A stretch of DNA of 14,856 nt. Origin: Limnohabitans sp. (GTDB lineage: Bacteria; Pseudomonadota; Gammaproteobacteria; Burkholderiales; Burkholderiaceae_C). The DNA lies in the NCBI GenBank assembly GCA_024641725.1, contig JAHECM010000020.1, forward strand, positions 1,233 to 16,088. The letters are read 5' to 3'. The notes under the pieces were generated by a model. It worked only from the letters and a program-made list of their open reading frames with translations, was not told the origin of the DNA and searched no databases. Shown here in pieces: positions 9,243 through 14,856 of this stretch; the stretch's first letter is position 1; each line of letters opens with the position of its first letter. A program made the translations under genes and the position numbers.

Positions 9243-9674
9243 TCAGTAAAGGCCAAACAGCTTGGCGCCCAAGGCGGCCGTCAAGGCCAGGCTCAGCACC
9301 AGCGTCACGATGGCGGACGACTTACCAAATTCTTTGGTCACGGCATGGCACACGTCCATGTACAGGTGACGCAAGCCGGCGATGAAGTGGTGCAAATAGC
9401 CCCAGATCAGCGCCAAGGCCACGAGCTTCATGAACCAGCCGGGCACAAAGCCCAGGCCGACATTGAATGCGGCAGAAAACTTGGCGAAGGAGATTTCGGA
9501 AGTGATCGAGTTGTCAAACATCCAGATGATGAGGGGCATCAACAAGAACATCAAGAAACCGCTGATGCGGTGCAAGATGGAAACGATGCCAGCCACCGGC
9601 AAACGGTAGGAGGGCAGGTCCTTCAGGGCGTTGATGTTGCGGAATTCAGGCCGCTTTCTGGCGAGTTCAGTCAT
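9243..9674 (-). CDS. sdhC: Succinate dehydrogenase cytochrome b556 subunit SdhC
   Basis: SdhC is the first membrane anchor of complex II and shares heme b and the ubiquinone site with SdhD. The product is 143 residues with three membrane segments near 30-52, 76-95 and 119-141. SILHRISG (32-39) supplies Ser32 and Arg36, equivalent to the quinone-site Ser27 and Arg31 of E. coli. The family signature H-x3-G-L-R-H-x2-x-D is present at 96-107, with His96 the likely heme ligand. It is the first gene of the sdhC-sdhD-sdhA-sdhB-sdhE-gltA operon. The start at 9674 has no clear Shine-Dalgarno sequence, but the N-terminus MTELARKRPEFRNI fits betaproteobacterial relatives. Confidence 0.95.
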   Translation of the reverse strand: MTELARKRPEFRNINALKDLPSYRLPVAGIVSILHRISGFLMFLLMPLIIWMFDNSITSEISFAKFSAAFNVGLGFVPGWFMKLVALALIWGYLHHFIAGLRHLYMDVCHAVTKEFGKSSAIVTLVLSLALTAALGAKLFGLY

Positions 9675-9793
9675 GTTGGCACTTTCTGGGAGGTAACTCG
9701 GATGTAATTTTGGACGTCAAACCGTTGGATTCTATTGCAACGCAGCAAACTGACATGAGCATTGCACGGGCATTTGAAAAAATGAGGTTCAGC
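9675..9793. other. Gap between gntR and sdhC containing the sdh operon promoter region
   Basis: This 119-base stretch separates the gntR stop from the sdhC start on the same strand. No ORF is supported in it. It is more AT-rich than its surroundings and holds the candidate sdhC promoter. No copy of the palindrome found upstream of mdh was seen here. A 4-bp TGAG/CTCA repeat followed by six Ts after gntR is too weak to call a terminator. Confidence 0.6.
9729..9756 (-). promoter_or_regulatory. Candidate promoter of the sdh-gltA operon
   Basis: On the minus strand ATGTCA (9751-9756) and TAGAAT (9729-9734) are separated by 16 bases; the -10 matches TATAAT at five of six positions and the -35 at four of six. 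Transcription would start near 9722, giving a leader of about 48 bases. An alternative TTGACG nearer sdhC lacks a good -10 at 17 bases. Confidence 0.35.
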
Positions 9794-10579
9794 TCAGCTC
9801 AAAGCGTTGTGGTAGTGGTGTTTTTCGGTGCAATAAAGGCCTCGGCGCAGCTCCATGGGGGTGTCGTTGTAGGTGTAAGCCACGCGCTCCACGCTCAACA
9901 GCGGGGTGCCTGCGGTCACGTTCAGCAGTGCTTGCTGGGCGGTGTCGGGCAGGACGGCGCGAATTTTTTCATCGGCGCGCACCATGCGCACACCAAATTC
10001 GGTCTCGAACAGGGCGTACATGGGGCCGTGGTAGTCCGACAGGCGCTCCGCGGTCAGCCCCTTGAACGGGTTGCCAGGCAACCACAGGTCCTCCAAGATG
10101 GTGGGTTCACCCGCAAAAGACAGCACGCGGCGCACTTGCAGCACCGGATCGCCGGGGCGCAGGGCCAGCGCCCGGGCAATGTCCGCTGTGGCGCGCAGGC
10201 GTTTGCAGTCCACGATCTGGCGCTGGGCAGGGCCTTCGCTGTCCAAGTTGCCGGTGTCGGGCACCAGTTTGAGGAATCTGTACTGGACATGCTGTTCAGC
10301 ATGGGTGGCCACAAAAGTGCCTTTGCCCTGACGGCGCACCAGCAAATGGCCCGCCGCCAGCTCGTCGATGGCTTTGCGCACCGTGCCCTGGCTGACGCGG
10401 TAGCGCCCGGCCAGCTCCATTTCGCTGGGGATGGACTCACCAGGCTTCCATTCGCCGGACTGCAGGCTTTGCAGAATCAGTCCCTTGATCTGCTGGTAGA
10501 GCGGGCTGAACGCGGGGGTGGCTGCCAGGTTGTCTGGTGCCGCAAGCGCGGTGTCGGCCGAGGGGGATGTGTTGTTCAT
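9794..10579 (-). CDS. GntR family transcriptional regulator, HutC/UTRA type
   Basis: The product has an N-terminal winged helix-turn-helix of the GntR family at about residues 26-92 (PLYQQIKGLIL, PSEMELAGRY, VSQGTVRKAID, then RRQGKGTFV) and a C-terminal UTRA ligand-binding domain at about 118-255. This architecture defines the HutC subfamily, whose members usually repress until a small metabolite binds. The start at 10579 gives 261 residues with a short unconserved alanine-rich tail before the DNA-binding domain; no Shine-Dalgarno is clear, and in-frame ATGs at 10642 and 10705 would extend through its own promoter and the palindrome, so they are unlikely. It is divergent from mdh and upstream of the sdh operon, so a TCA intermediate is a plausible ligand, but this is inference. 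Confidence 0.9.
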   Translation of the reverse strand: MNNTSPSADTALAAPDNLAATPAFSPLYQQIKGLILQSLQSGEWKPGESIPSEMELAGRYRVSQGTVRKAIDELAAGHLLVRRQGKGTFVATHAEQHVQYRFLKLVPDTGNLDSEGPAQRQIVDCKRLRATADIARALALRPGDPVLQVRRVLSFAGEPTILEDLWLPGNPFKGLTAERLSDYHGPMYALFETEFGVRMVRADEKIRAVLPDTAQQALLNVTAGTPLLSVERVAYTYNDTPMELRRGLYCTEKHHYHNALS

Positions 10580-10624
10580 GGCGGGTGTTGCATGACGCCG
10601 GGTCAGGGCCGTGTCAGGTGTTGC

Positions 10625-10652
10625 ATCATATCTTATATAAGACATAAGACAA
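10625..10652 (-). promoter_or_regulatory. Candidate gntR promoter
   Basis: On the minus strand TTGTCT (10647-10652) and TATGAT (10625-10630) are separated by 16 bases. The -10 matches five of six consensus positions and the -35 four of six. The spacer contains the 12-bp palindrome described at 10631-10642, so a bound dimer would block RNA polymerase, as expected for autorepression. Predicted leader is about 40 bases. Confidence 0.45.
10631..10651. promoter_or_regulatory. Probable GntR operator: perfect 12-bp palindrome plus an extra half-site
   Basis: TCTTATATAAGA (10631-10642) is its own reverse complement. The right half continues into a direct repeat, ATAAGACATAAGACA (10637-10651), giving a third half-site 7 bases further on. 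The AT-rich palindrome stands out in GC-rich DNA and sits between two divergent promoters next to a GntR gene, where autoregulatory operators of this family are normally found. That this regulator binds it is inferred from position and symmetry. Confidence 0.6.
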
Positions 10653-10653
10653 A

Positions 10654-10683
10654 TTGACGGATCAGGGTTTTCGCGGGTACACT
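10654..10683 (+). promoter_or_regulatory. Candidate mdh promoter
   Basis: TTGACG (10654-10659) and TACACT (10678-10683) are separated by 18 bases, matching sigma-70 consensus at five and four of six positions. Transcription would begin near 10690, about 30 bases before the mdh ATG. The -35 lies one base from the -35 of the gntR promoter on the other strand and 11 bases from the palindrome, so operator binding could affect both genes. Confidence 0.5.
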
Positions 10684-10719
10684 CGACAGCTGTTTCCATC
10701 ATCACTTTTGGAGTTTTTC

Positions 10720-11706
10720 ATGAGCAAGAAGCCCGTCCGCGTTGCCGTTACCGGCGCAGCAGGTCAAATCGGTTACGCATTGTTGTTCCGCATCGCCTCC
10801 GGCGAAATGCTGGGCAAAGACCAGCCCGTCATCCTGCAACTGTTGGAAGTGCCTGTCGAAGGCCCCCAAAAAGCGCTCAAAGGCGTGATGATGGAGTTGG
10901 AAGACTGCGCATTCCCATTGCTGGTGGGCATGGAAGCCCATGGCGACCCCATGACTGCGTTCAAAGACGTGGACTATGCTTTGTTGGTCGGTTCACGCCC
11001 ACGCGGCCCCGGCATGGAGCGCGCTGAATTGCTCGCCATCAACGGCGCGATCTTCACCGCACAAGGCAAGGCCTTGAACGCTGTGGCTTCACGCGACGTG
11101 AAAGTTTTGGTCGTCGGCAACCCCGCCAACACCAACGCTTACATCGCCATGAAAGCGGCACCTGACCTCAAGCCAGGCAACTTCACTGCCATGCTGCGTT
11201 TGGACCACAACCGCGCTGCTTCGCAAATCGCTGCCAAGACTGGCAAAGCCGTGGCCGACATCGAGAAATTGTGCGTGTGGGGCAACCACTCGCCAACGAT
11301 GTACGCTGACTACCGCTTCGCCACCATCAAGGGCGAGTCGGTCAAGACCATGATCAACGACCAAGAATGGAACGCCAATGTGTTCTTGCCCACGGTGGGC
11401 AAGCGCGGCGCGGCCATCATCGAAGCGCGTGGTTTGTCGTCGGCTGCATCGGCGGCCAACGCAGCCATCGACCACATGCGCGACTGGGCCTTGGGCACCA
11501 ACGGCAAGTGGGTCACCATGGGCATTCCATCACAAGGCTGGTATGGCATTCCTAAGGACGTCATGTTCGGCTTCCCCGTGACCTGCGAAAACGGCCAATA
11601 CACCGTGGTCGAAGGTTTGGAAATCGACGCATTCAGCCAAGGCTGCATCGACAAGACGCTCAAAGAGTTGACCGACGAGCAAGCGGGCGTGGCCCACTTG
11701 ATCTAA
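10720..11706 (+). CDS. mdh: Malate dehydrogenase (NAD-dependent)
   Basis: Mdh interconverts malate and oxaloacetate with NAD(H) in the TCA cycle. The 328-residue product belongs to the LDH/MDH superfamily, in the class close to cytosolic eukaryotic MDH that betaproteobacteria use. The nucleotide-binding TGAAGQIG is at 11-18, the NAD-selecting acidic residue is in LLEVP (Glu43), the mobile-loop arginines are in GSRPRGPGMERAE, and the catalytic Asp162/His190 pair lies in LRLDHNRA and WGNHSPTMYADY. The start at 10720 gives MSKKPVRVAVTGAAG with GGAG 6 bases upstream; an in-frame ATG at 10654 would overlap the promoter. The CitE-like gene follows after 19 bases. Confidence 0.97.
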   Translation: MSKKPVRVAVTGAAGQIGYALLFRIASGEMLGKDQPVILQLLEVPVEGPQKALKGVMMELEDCAFPLLVGMEAHGDPMTAFKDVDYALLVGSRPRGPGMERAELLAINGAIFTAQGKALNAVASRDVKVLVVGNPANTNAYIAMKAAPDLKPGNFTAMLRLDHNRAASQIAAKTGKAVADIEKLCVWGNHSPTMYADYRFATIKGESVKTMINDQEWNANVFLPTVGKRGAAIIEARGLSSAASAANAAIDHMRDWALGTNGKWVTMGIPSQGWYGIPKDVMFGFPVTCENGQYTVVEGLEIDAFSQGCIDKTLKELTDEQAGVAHLI

Positions 11707-11720
11707 TTCTCAACAGAGAA
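11707..11720 (+). other. Intercistronic hairpin covering the ribosome site of the CitE-like gene
   Basis: TTCTC and GAGAA form a perfect 5-bp inverted repeat with a 4-base AACA loop, beginning directly after the mdh stop and ending 5 bases before the GTG start of the next gene. The GAGAA arm is the only Shine-Dalgarno-like sequence available, so pairing would hide it. The stem is AU-rich and weak. A role in lowering translation of the downstream gene is inference. Confidence 0.35.
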
Positions 11721-11725
11721 ATAGA

Positions 11726-12736
11726 GTGAGCCATCCGCGCGACGTTCTGTTGGGTTCGCAAGCCGGTAGCGTTCAGCTGCCTGTTTGCGACCACTACAGC
11801 GGTGTCGAAGCGCGGATGCGCAAAAGCTTGCAGCTGCAAGCTGAAATGACGCAAGAGTTCGGCACTTGCGTTTTTGACGTCACTCTGGATTGTGAAGATG
11901 GCGCTCCCGTGGGCGGCGAGGCAGAGCATGCCGCGCTGGTCACCGAGTTGGCCATAGCCGCAGCACCGGATGCACGCGTTGCGGTGCGGGTTCACCCCGT
12001 GGACCACCCTCATTTTGATGCCGACGTGGCCCACATTGCTGGCCGCGCCGCTGACCGCTTGGTGCACATCATGGTGCCCAAGGTGGAGTCGGTGCAAGAC
12101 GTGGAGCGGGCCGTGCAGGCCCTGAACCTGGCTGGCGCGACAGACCTGCCGCTGCAGGTGCTGATCGAGTCGCCCGCAGCGGTGCACCGCGCATTTGACA
12201 TCGCAGCCCATCCCCGCGTGCAGTCCCTCAGCTTTGGCTTGATGGACTTTGTCTCGGCCCACGGCGGCGCGATACCCGCACATGGCATGTCCTCGCAAGG
12301 CCAGTTTTCGCACCCGCTGGTGGTGCGTGCCAAACTGGAAATCGCCAGTGCCTGCCACGCCCACGGCAAAGTGCCCTCGCACTGCGTGGTGACCGAGTTC
12401 AATGACACCGCCGCCATGCAAGCGGCCGCGACCCAGGCGGCCAATGGTTTTGGCTTCACCCGCATGTGGAGCATTCACCCTGCGCAGATCCGCCCCATTT
12501 TGGCGGCCATGGCCCCCAGCGAGGCCGAAATTGAGCGCGCCAGCGAGATCGTGTTGGATGCGCATGCCGCCCAATGGGCACCGATCAGCCACGCGGGGCA
12601 ACTGCAAGACCGCGCCAGTTACCGCTTTTTTTGGCAAGTTTTGGAGCGTGCCCACGCCACAGGTCGGCGTTTGCCCGATGCTGTGCAGGCGTTTTTTGCG
12701 GCAAGCGACTCCTTGACGGCGCAGCGTTTGCCATGA
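11726..12736 (+). CDS. CitE-like HpcH/HpaI family CoA-ester lyase
   Basis: The 336-residue product belongs to the CitE branch of the HpcH/HpaI aldolase family, TIM-barrel enzymes that cleave or hydrolyse CoA thioesters such as malyl-CoA, citramalyl-CoA or citryl thioesters using Mg2+. Visible motifs are LDCEDG at 54-59, VRVHP at 87-91, MVPKVES at 116-122, IESP at 147-150 with metal ligand Glu148, FGLMDF at 170-175 with metal ligand Asp174, and SIHPAQI near 249-255. The start is a GTG with a weak ribosome site, 19 bases after mdh. No citrate lyase CitD or CitF partner is nearby, so true citrate lyase is unlikely. Position between mdh and acnB suggests work on a malate- or citrate-related CoA ester. 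Substrate is unknown, so no symbol is given. Confidence 0.85.
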   Translation: MSHPRDVLLGSQAGSVQLPVCDHYSGVEARMRKSLQLQAEMTQEFGTCVFDVTLDCEDGAPVGGEAEHAALVTELAIAAAPDARVAVRVHPVDHPHFDADVAHIAGRAADRLVHIMVPKVESVQDVERAVQALNLAGATDLPLQVLIESPAAVHRAFDIAAHPRVQSLSFGLMDFVSAHGGAIPAHGMSSQGQFSHPLVVRAKLEIASACHAHGKVPSHCVVTEFNDTAAMQAAATQAANGFGFTRMWSIHPAQIRPILAAMAPSEAEIERASEIVLDAHAAQWAPISHAGQLQDRASYRFFWQVLERAHATGRRLPDAVQAFFAASDSLTAQRLP

Positions 12737-12750
12737 CGCGCGCCCACATG

Positions 12751-12765
12751 AAAGGAATTTCTGTG
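12751..12765 (+). promoter_or_regulatory. Ribosome binding site deciding a GTG start of the exported-protein gene
   Basis: AAAGGA (12751-12756) lies 6 bases before GTG at 12763-12765 and is the only good Shine-Dalgarno sequence near the possible starts. It lies downstream of the ATGs at 12733 and 12748, so it cannot serve them. The next in-frame ATG at 12778 is 21 bases away, too far for it. Confidence 0.6.
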
Positions 12766-13506
12766 CTCCAAACGGTCATGCCCCGAATCCTTCTGGCCAG
12801 TGTGTTGGCCGTCTTGCCGGCGCTGACTTGGGCCGAAACGCCGACGGCCAAAGTCAAGGCCAGCGGACTGAAACACCCGCAATCGGGCGAAGAGCAACGC
12901 GCTGCCAGCGCTGCACTCACCGCCCGCTTGCAGGCCGAAGCCATTGCCGAGGCCGCGCGAAGCCTCCCGGCCACGATTGCCTCGCCAGGAACTTCTCTAT
13001 CAACTGCCCCAGCGACAACTGCAGCTTCTGCCGCTCGGCCTCAGTTTCAGCCGCAAACGCAAACGCAAATGCAACCCCAGCCTGCCCAATCCCTGGCTGC
13101 CGCGCCAGCGCCGCTGAGGGCATCGGCGCCGCCGGGCCCTGATGCTCTGGGTGCCCACGAGTTGGCCATTGCCGAGCGTGTTCACCAAGGCCATGTGTCT
13201 TGTGAGATGGGTGTCAAAGTGAGTTTGGAGGCCGATGCGGCCCAGCCCGGTTACTTTCACCTGCAGGGCAAAGGCTTTCGCTACCGCATGCGGCCCGTGG
13301 TCACCAGCACGGGAGCCATCCGCCTCGAAGACGCCAAAGCCGGCGCTGTCTGGCTGCAACTGGCCAACAAATCCATGCTGATGGACCAAAAGCAAGGACG
13401 CCGCGTGGCCGATGAATGCGCCAACCCCGAGCAAATGGCCTACGCCCACGCCATGAAAACCAATCCCCCGCCCAAGCTGTTCGACACGAGCGGCATGGGC
13501 CGCTGA
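12763..13506 (+). CDS. Exported protein of unknown function with an MliC-like C-terminal domain
   Basis: The predicted 247-residue protein has a signal peptide (MPRILLASVLAVLPALTWA, cleavage probably after Ala24), a helical alanine/glutamate-rich stretch (44-67), a low-complexity Ala/Pro/Thr/Gln linker (about 70-130, including QTQTQMQPQP), then a compact domain (about 131-220) with only two cysteines, Cys147 and Cys219, able to form a disulfide. The domain pattern of C-x2-G, a GKGFRYRM strand, STGAIRLED, then GAVWLQL and a final C resembles the eight-stranded MliC lysozyme-inhibitor fold, but the inhibitory SGxxY motif is not kept. Start: GTG at 12763 has AAAGGA 6 bases upstream and gives a clean signal peptide; ATGs at 12733 (overlapping the previous stop as ATGA) and 12748 are alternatives. 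It ends 35 bases before acnB. I do not know its function. Confidence 0.8.
   Translation: MLQTVMPRILLASVLAVLPALTWAETPTAKVKASGLKHPQSGEEQRAASAALTARLQAEAIAEAARSLPATIASPGTSLSTAPATTAASAARPQFQPQTQTQMQPQPAQSLAAAPAPLRASAPPGPDALGAHELAIAERVHQGHVSCEMGVKVSLEADAAQPGYFHLQGKGFRYRMRPVVTSTGAIRLEDAKAGAVWLQLANKSMLMDQKQGRRVADECANPEQMAYAHAMKTNPPPKLFDTSGMGR
13052..13074 (+). repeat. Hexanucleotide tandem repeat in the linker of the exported protein
   Basis: The unit CGCAAA occurs three times in a row (13052-13069) followed by TGCAA, an imperfect fourth copy. It encodes part of the alternating Gln-Thr linker (QTQTQM). The unit is 6 bp, so length changes would add or remove two residues without a frameshift. Confidence 0.75.
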
Positions 13507-13541
13507 CCCTTTTATTGTTGTTTTAGACAGGAGAAAAAACC

Positions 13542-14856
13542 ATGTTACAAGCCTACCGTGAACACGCCGCAGAACGCGCTGCCCTGGGCATCCCGCCACT
13601 GCCGCTCGACGCCAAGCAAGTCGAAGCCCTGATCGAGCTGATCAAGAACCCACCCGCAGGCGAAGACGCCTTCTTGATGGACTTGCTCACGCACCGCGTG
13701 CCCCCAGGCGTGGACGACGCCGCCAAAGTCAAGGCCTCATTCTTGGCCGCTGTGGCGCACGGCGAACTCCAAGTGGGCTTGGTCTCCAAGGCCAAAGCCA
13801 CCGAGCTGCTGGGCACCATGGTGGGCGGCTACAACGTGCACCCCCTGATCGAGCTGCTCGACGACGCCGAAGTGGCGGGCGTGGCCGCTGAAGGCCTCAA
13901 GAAAACCTTGCTGATGTTCGACTTCTTCAACGACGTCGCCGAAAAAGCCAAGGCCGGCAACGCCAAGGCCAAAGAAGTCATGCAAAGCTGGGCCGACGCC
14001 GAGTGGTTCACCAGCCGCCCAGAAGTCGAGAAAAAAATCACCGTCACCGTGTTCAAAGTGCCCGGCGAGACCAACACCGACGACCTGTCGCCCGCACCCG
14101 ACGCTTGGAGCCGCCCCGACATCCCGCTGCACTACCTGGCGATGCTCAAAAACACCCGTCCTGACGCGGCCTTCAAGCCCGAAGAAGACGGCAAGCGTGG
14201 CCCCATGGCCATGATTGAAGAGCTCAAGAAAAAGGGCAACCTGGTGTCTTACGTGGGCGACGTGGTCGGCACCGGCTCCAGCCGCAAGTCGGCCACCAAC
14301 AGCATCATCTGGGGCTTTGGTGAAGACATTCCCTTCGTGCCCAATAAGCGTTTTGGTGGCGTGACCTTGGGCGGCAAAATCGCCCCCATCTTCTTCAATA
14401 CCCAAGAAGACTCGGGCGCATTGCCCATCGAAGTGGACGTGACCGCGTTCAACATGGGCGACGTGATCGACGTGCTGCCCTACGACGGCAAGATTGTCAA
14501 AAACGGCGAAACCGTCACCACCTTCCAGCTCAAGAGCGATGTGCTGTTTGACGAAGTGCGCGCCGGTGGCCGCATCAACCTGATCATCGGCCGCTCGCTG
14601 ACCGCCAAGGCCCGCGAATTTTTGGGCCTGCCTGCTTCGACCGTGTTCCGCCTGCCCCAAGCGCCTGCCGCCACCCAGGCTGGCTTCACGTTGGCACAGA
14701 AGATGGTGGGCCGCGCTGTCGGTTTTCCTGAAGGTCAAGGCGTTCGCCCCGGCACTTATTGCGAACCCAAGATGACCACCGTGGGCTCGCAAGACACCAC
14801 CGGCCCCATGACCCGCGACGAACTGAAAGACTTGGCCTGCCTGGGCTTCAGCGCCG
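13542..14856 (+). CDS. acnB: Aconitate hydratase B, 3' end missing
   Basis: AcnB interconverts citrate and isocitrate and, in many proteobacteria, also 2-methylisocitrate in propionate breakdown. The frame is open to the window edge, giving 438 codons of an expected 850-870. The order is the AcnB order, not that of AcnA: an N-terminal HEAT-like domain (about 1-160), then the swivel domain with GETNTDDLSP at 175-184 and GTGSSRKSATNS at 243-254, then the start of the catalytic core with GSQDTTGPMTRDEL near 415-428. The iron-sulfur cluster cysteines lie in the missing part. ATG at 13542 has ACAGGAG 8 bases upstream. It follows the exported-protein gene by 35 bases with no terminator, so it may be cotranscribed with mdh. 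Confidence 0.96.
   Translation, partial: MLQAYREHAAERAALGIPPLPLDAKQVEALIELIKNPPAGEDAFLMDLLTHRVPPGVDDAAKVKASFLAAVAHGELQVGLVSKAKATELLGTMVGGYNVHPLIELLDDAEVAGVAAEGLKKTLLMFDFFNDVAEKAKAGNAKAKEVMQSWADAEWFTSRPEVEKKITVTVFKVPGETNTDDLSPAPDAWSRPDIPLHYLAMLKNTRPDAAFKPEEDGKRGPMAMIEELKKKGNLVSYVGDVVGTGSSRKSATNSIIWGFGEDIPFVPNKRFGGVTLGGKIAPIFFNTQEDSGALPIEVDVTAFNMGDVIDVLPYDGKIVKNGETVTTFQLKSDVLFDEVRAGGRINLIIGRSLTAKAREFLGLPASTVFRLPQAPAATQAGFTLAQKMVGRAVGFPEGQGVRPGTYCEPKMTTVGSQDTTGPMTRDELKDLACLGFSA

Noticed and set aside
9708..9722. TTTGGACGTCAAA-like imperfect palindrome upstream of sdhC as a second operator
   Set aside because: The symmetry is broken and it does not resemble the TCTTATATAAGA element, so there is no reason to link it to the GntR regulator.
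9780..9796. Possible terminator after gntR: TGAG/CTCA repeat followed by six Ts on the minus strand
   Set aside because: The stem is only 4 bp and overlaps the coding end; too weak to support termination without folding calculations.
11660..12655. A 331-codon open frame on - opposite the CitE-like gene
   Set aside because: Antisense to a gene with intact lyase motifs; no motif or plausible start signal of its own.
13052..13074. Short repeat array as a CRISPR-like element
   Set aside because: Units are 6 bp with no spacers and lie in frame within a coding linker.
13507..13541. Possible separate promoter for acnB
   Set aside because: The 35-base gap is AT-rich, but no pair of -35 and -10 boxes with proper spacing was found; a promoter inside the upstream gene cannot be excluded.
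13737..14792. A 351-codon open frame on - opposite acnB
   Set aside because: Antisense to well-conserved AcnB sequence; the composition is that of a shadow frame.

Overview
The window is chromosomal DNA from a Gram-negative betaproteobacterium, most likely order Burkholderiales and probably family Comamonadaceae. The basis is high GC content by eye, the gene order sdhC-sdhD-sdhA-sdhB-sdhE-gltA next to leuC-leuD-leuB, a HutC-type GntR regulator divergent from mdh, and acnB close downstream. Genus cannot be fixed by reading alone. Almost every base is explained by central-metabolism genes; no tRNA, rRNA, insertion sequence, CRISPR array or prophage is visible.

Layout. Bases 1-1254 (+) hold the 3' part of a D-aminoacylase-type amidohydrolase. 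It converges on leuB, and the two share a symmetrical terminator near 1281-1319. Bases 1333-4511 (-) are leuC-leuD-leuB, the isopropylmalate isomerase subunits and isopropylmalate dehydrogenase of leucine synthesis, transcribed from a probable promoter just after the gltA terminator (4585-4610). Bases 4631-9674 (-) are one tightly packed operon in the order sdhC, sdhD, sdhA, sdhB, sdhE, gltA: succinate dehydrogenase (complex II), its flavinylation factor and citrate synthase.

Bases 9794-10579 (-) encode a GntR/HutC regulator. Its promoter lies back to back with that of mdh (+), with a perfect 12-bp palindrome and an extra half-site between them. Downstream on + come mdh, a CitE-like CoA-ester lyase, an exported protein of unknown function, and the first 438 codons of acnB, cut by the window edge.

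Together, aconitase B, citrate synthase, malate dehydrogenase and succinate dehydrogenase form a TCA-cycle block around one local regulator, which is the natural candidate to coordinate them. The most interesting items are the GntR palindrome with interleaved promoters, the uncharacterised exported protein whose C-terminal domain resembles MliC-type lysozyme-inhibitor folds but lacks their inhibitory motif, and the CitE-like enzyme without citrate lyase partners. I found no convincing wholly new multi-gene system.
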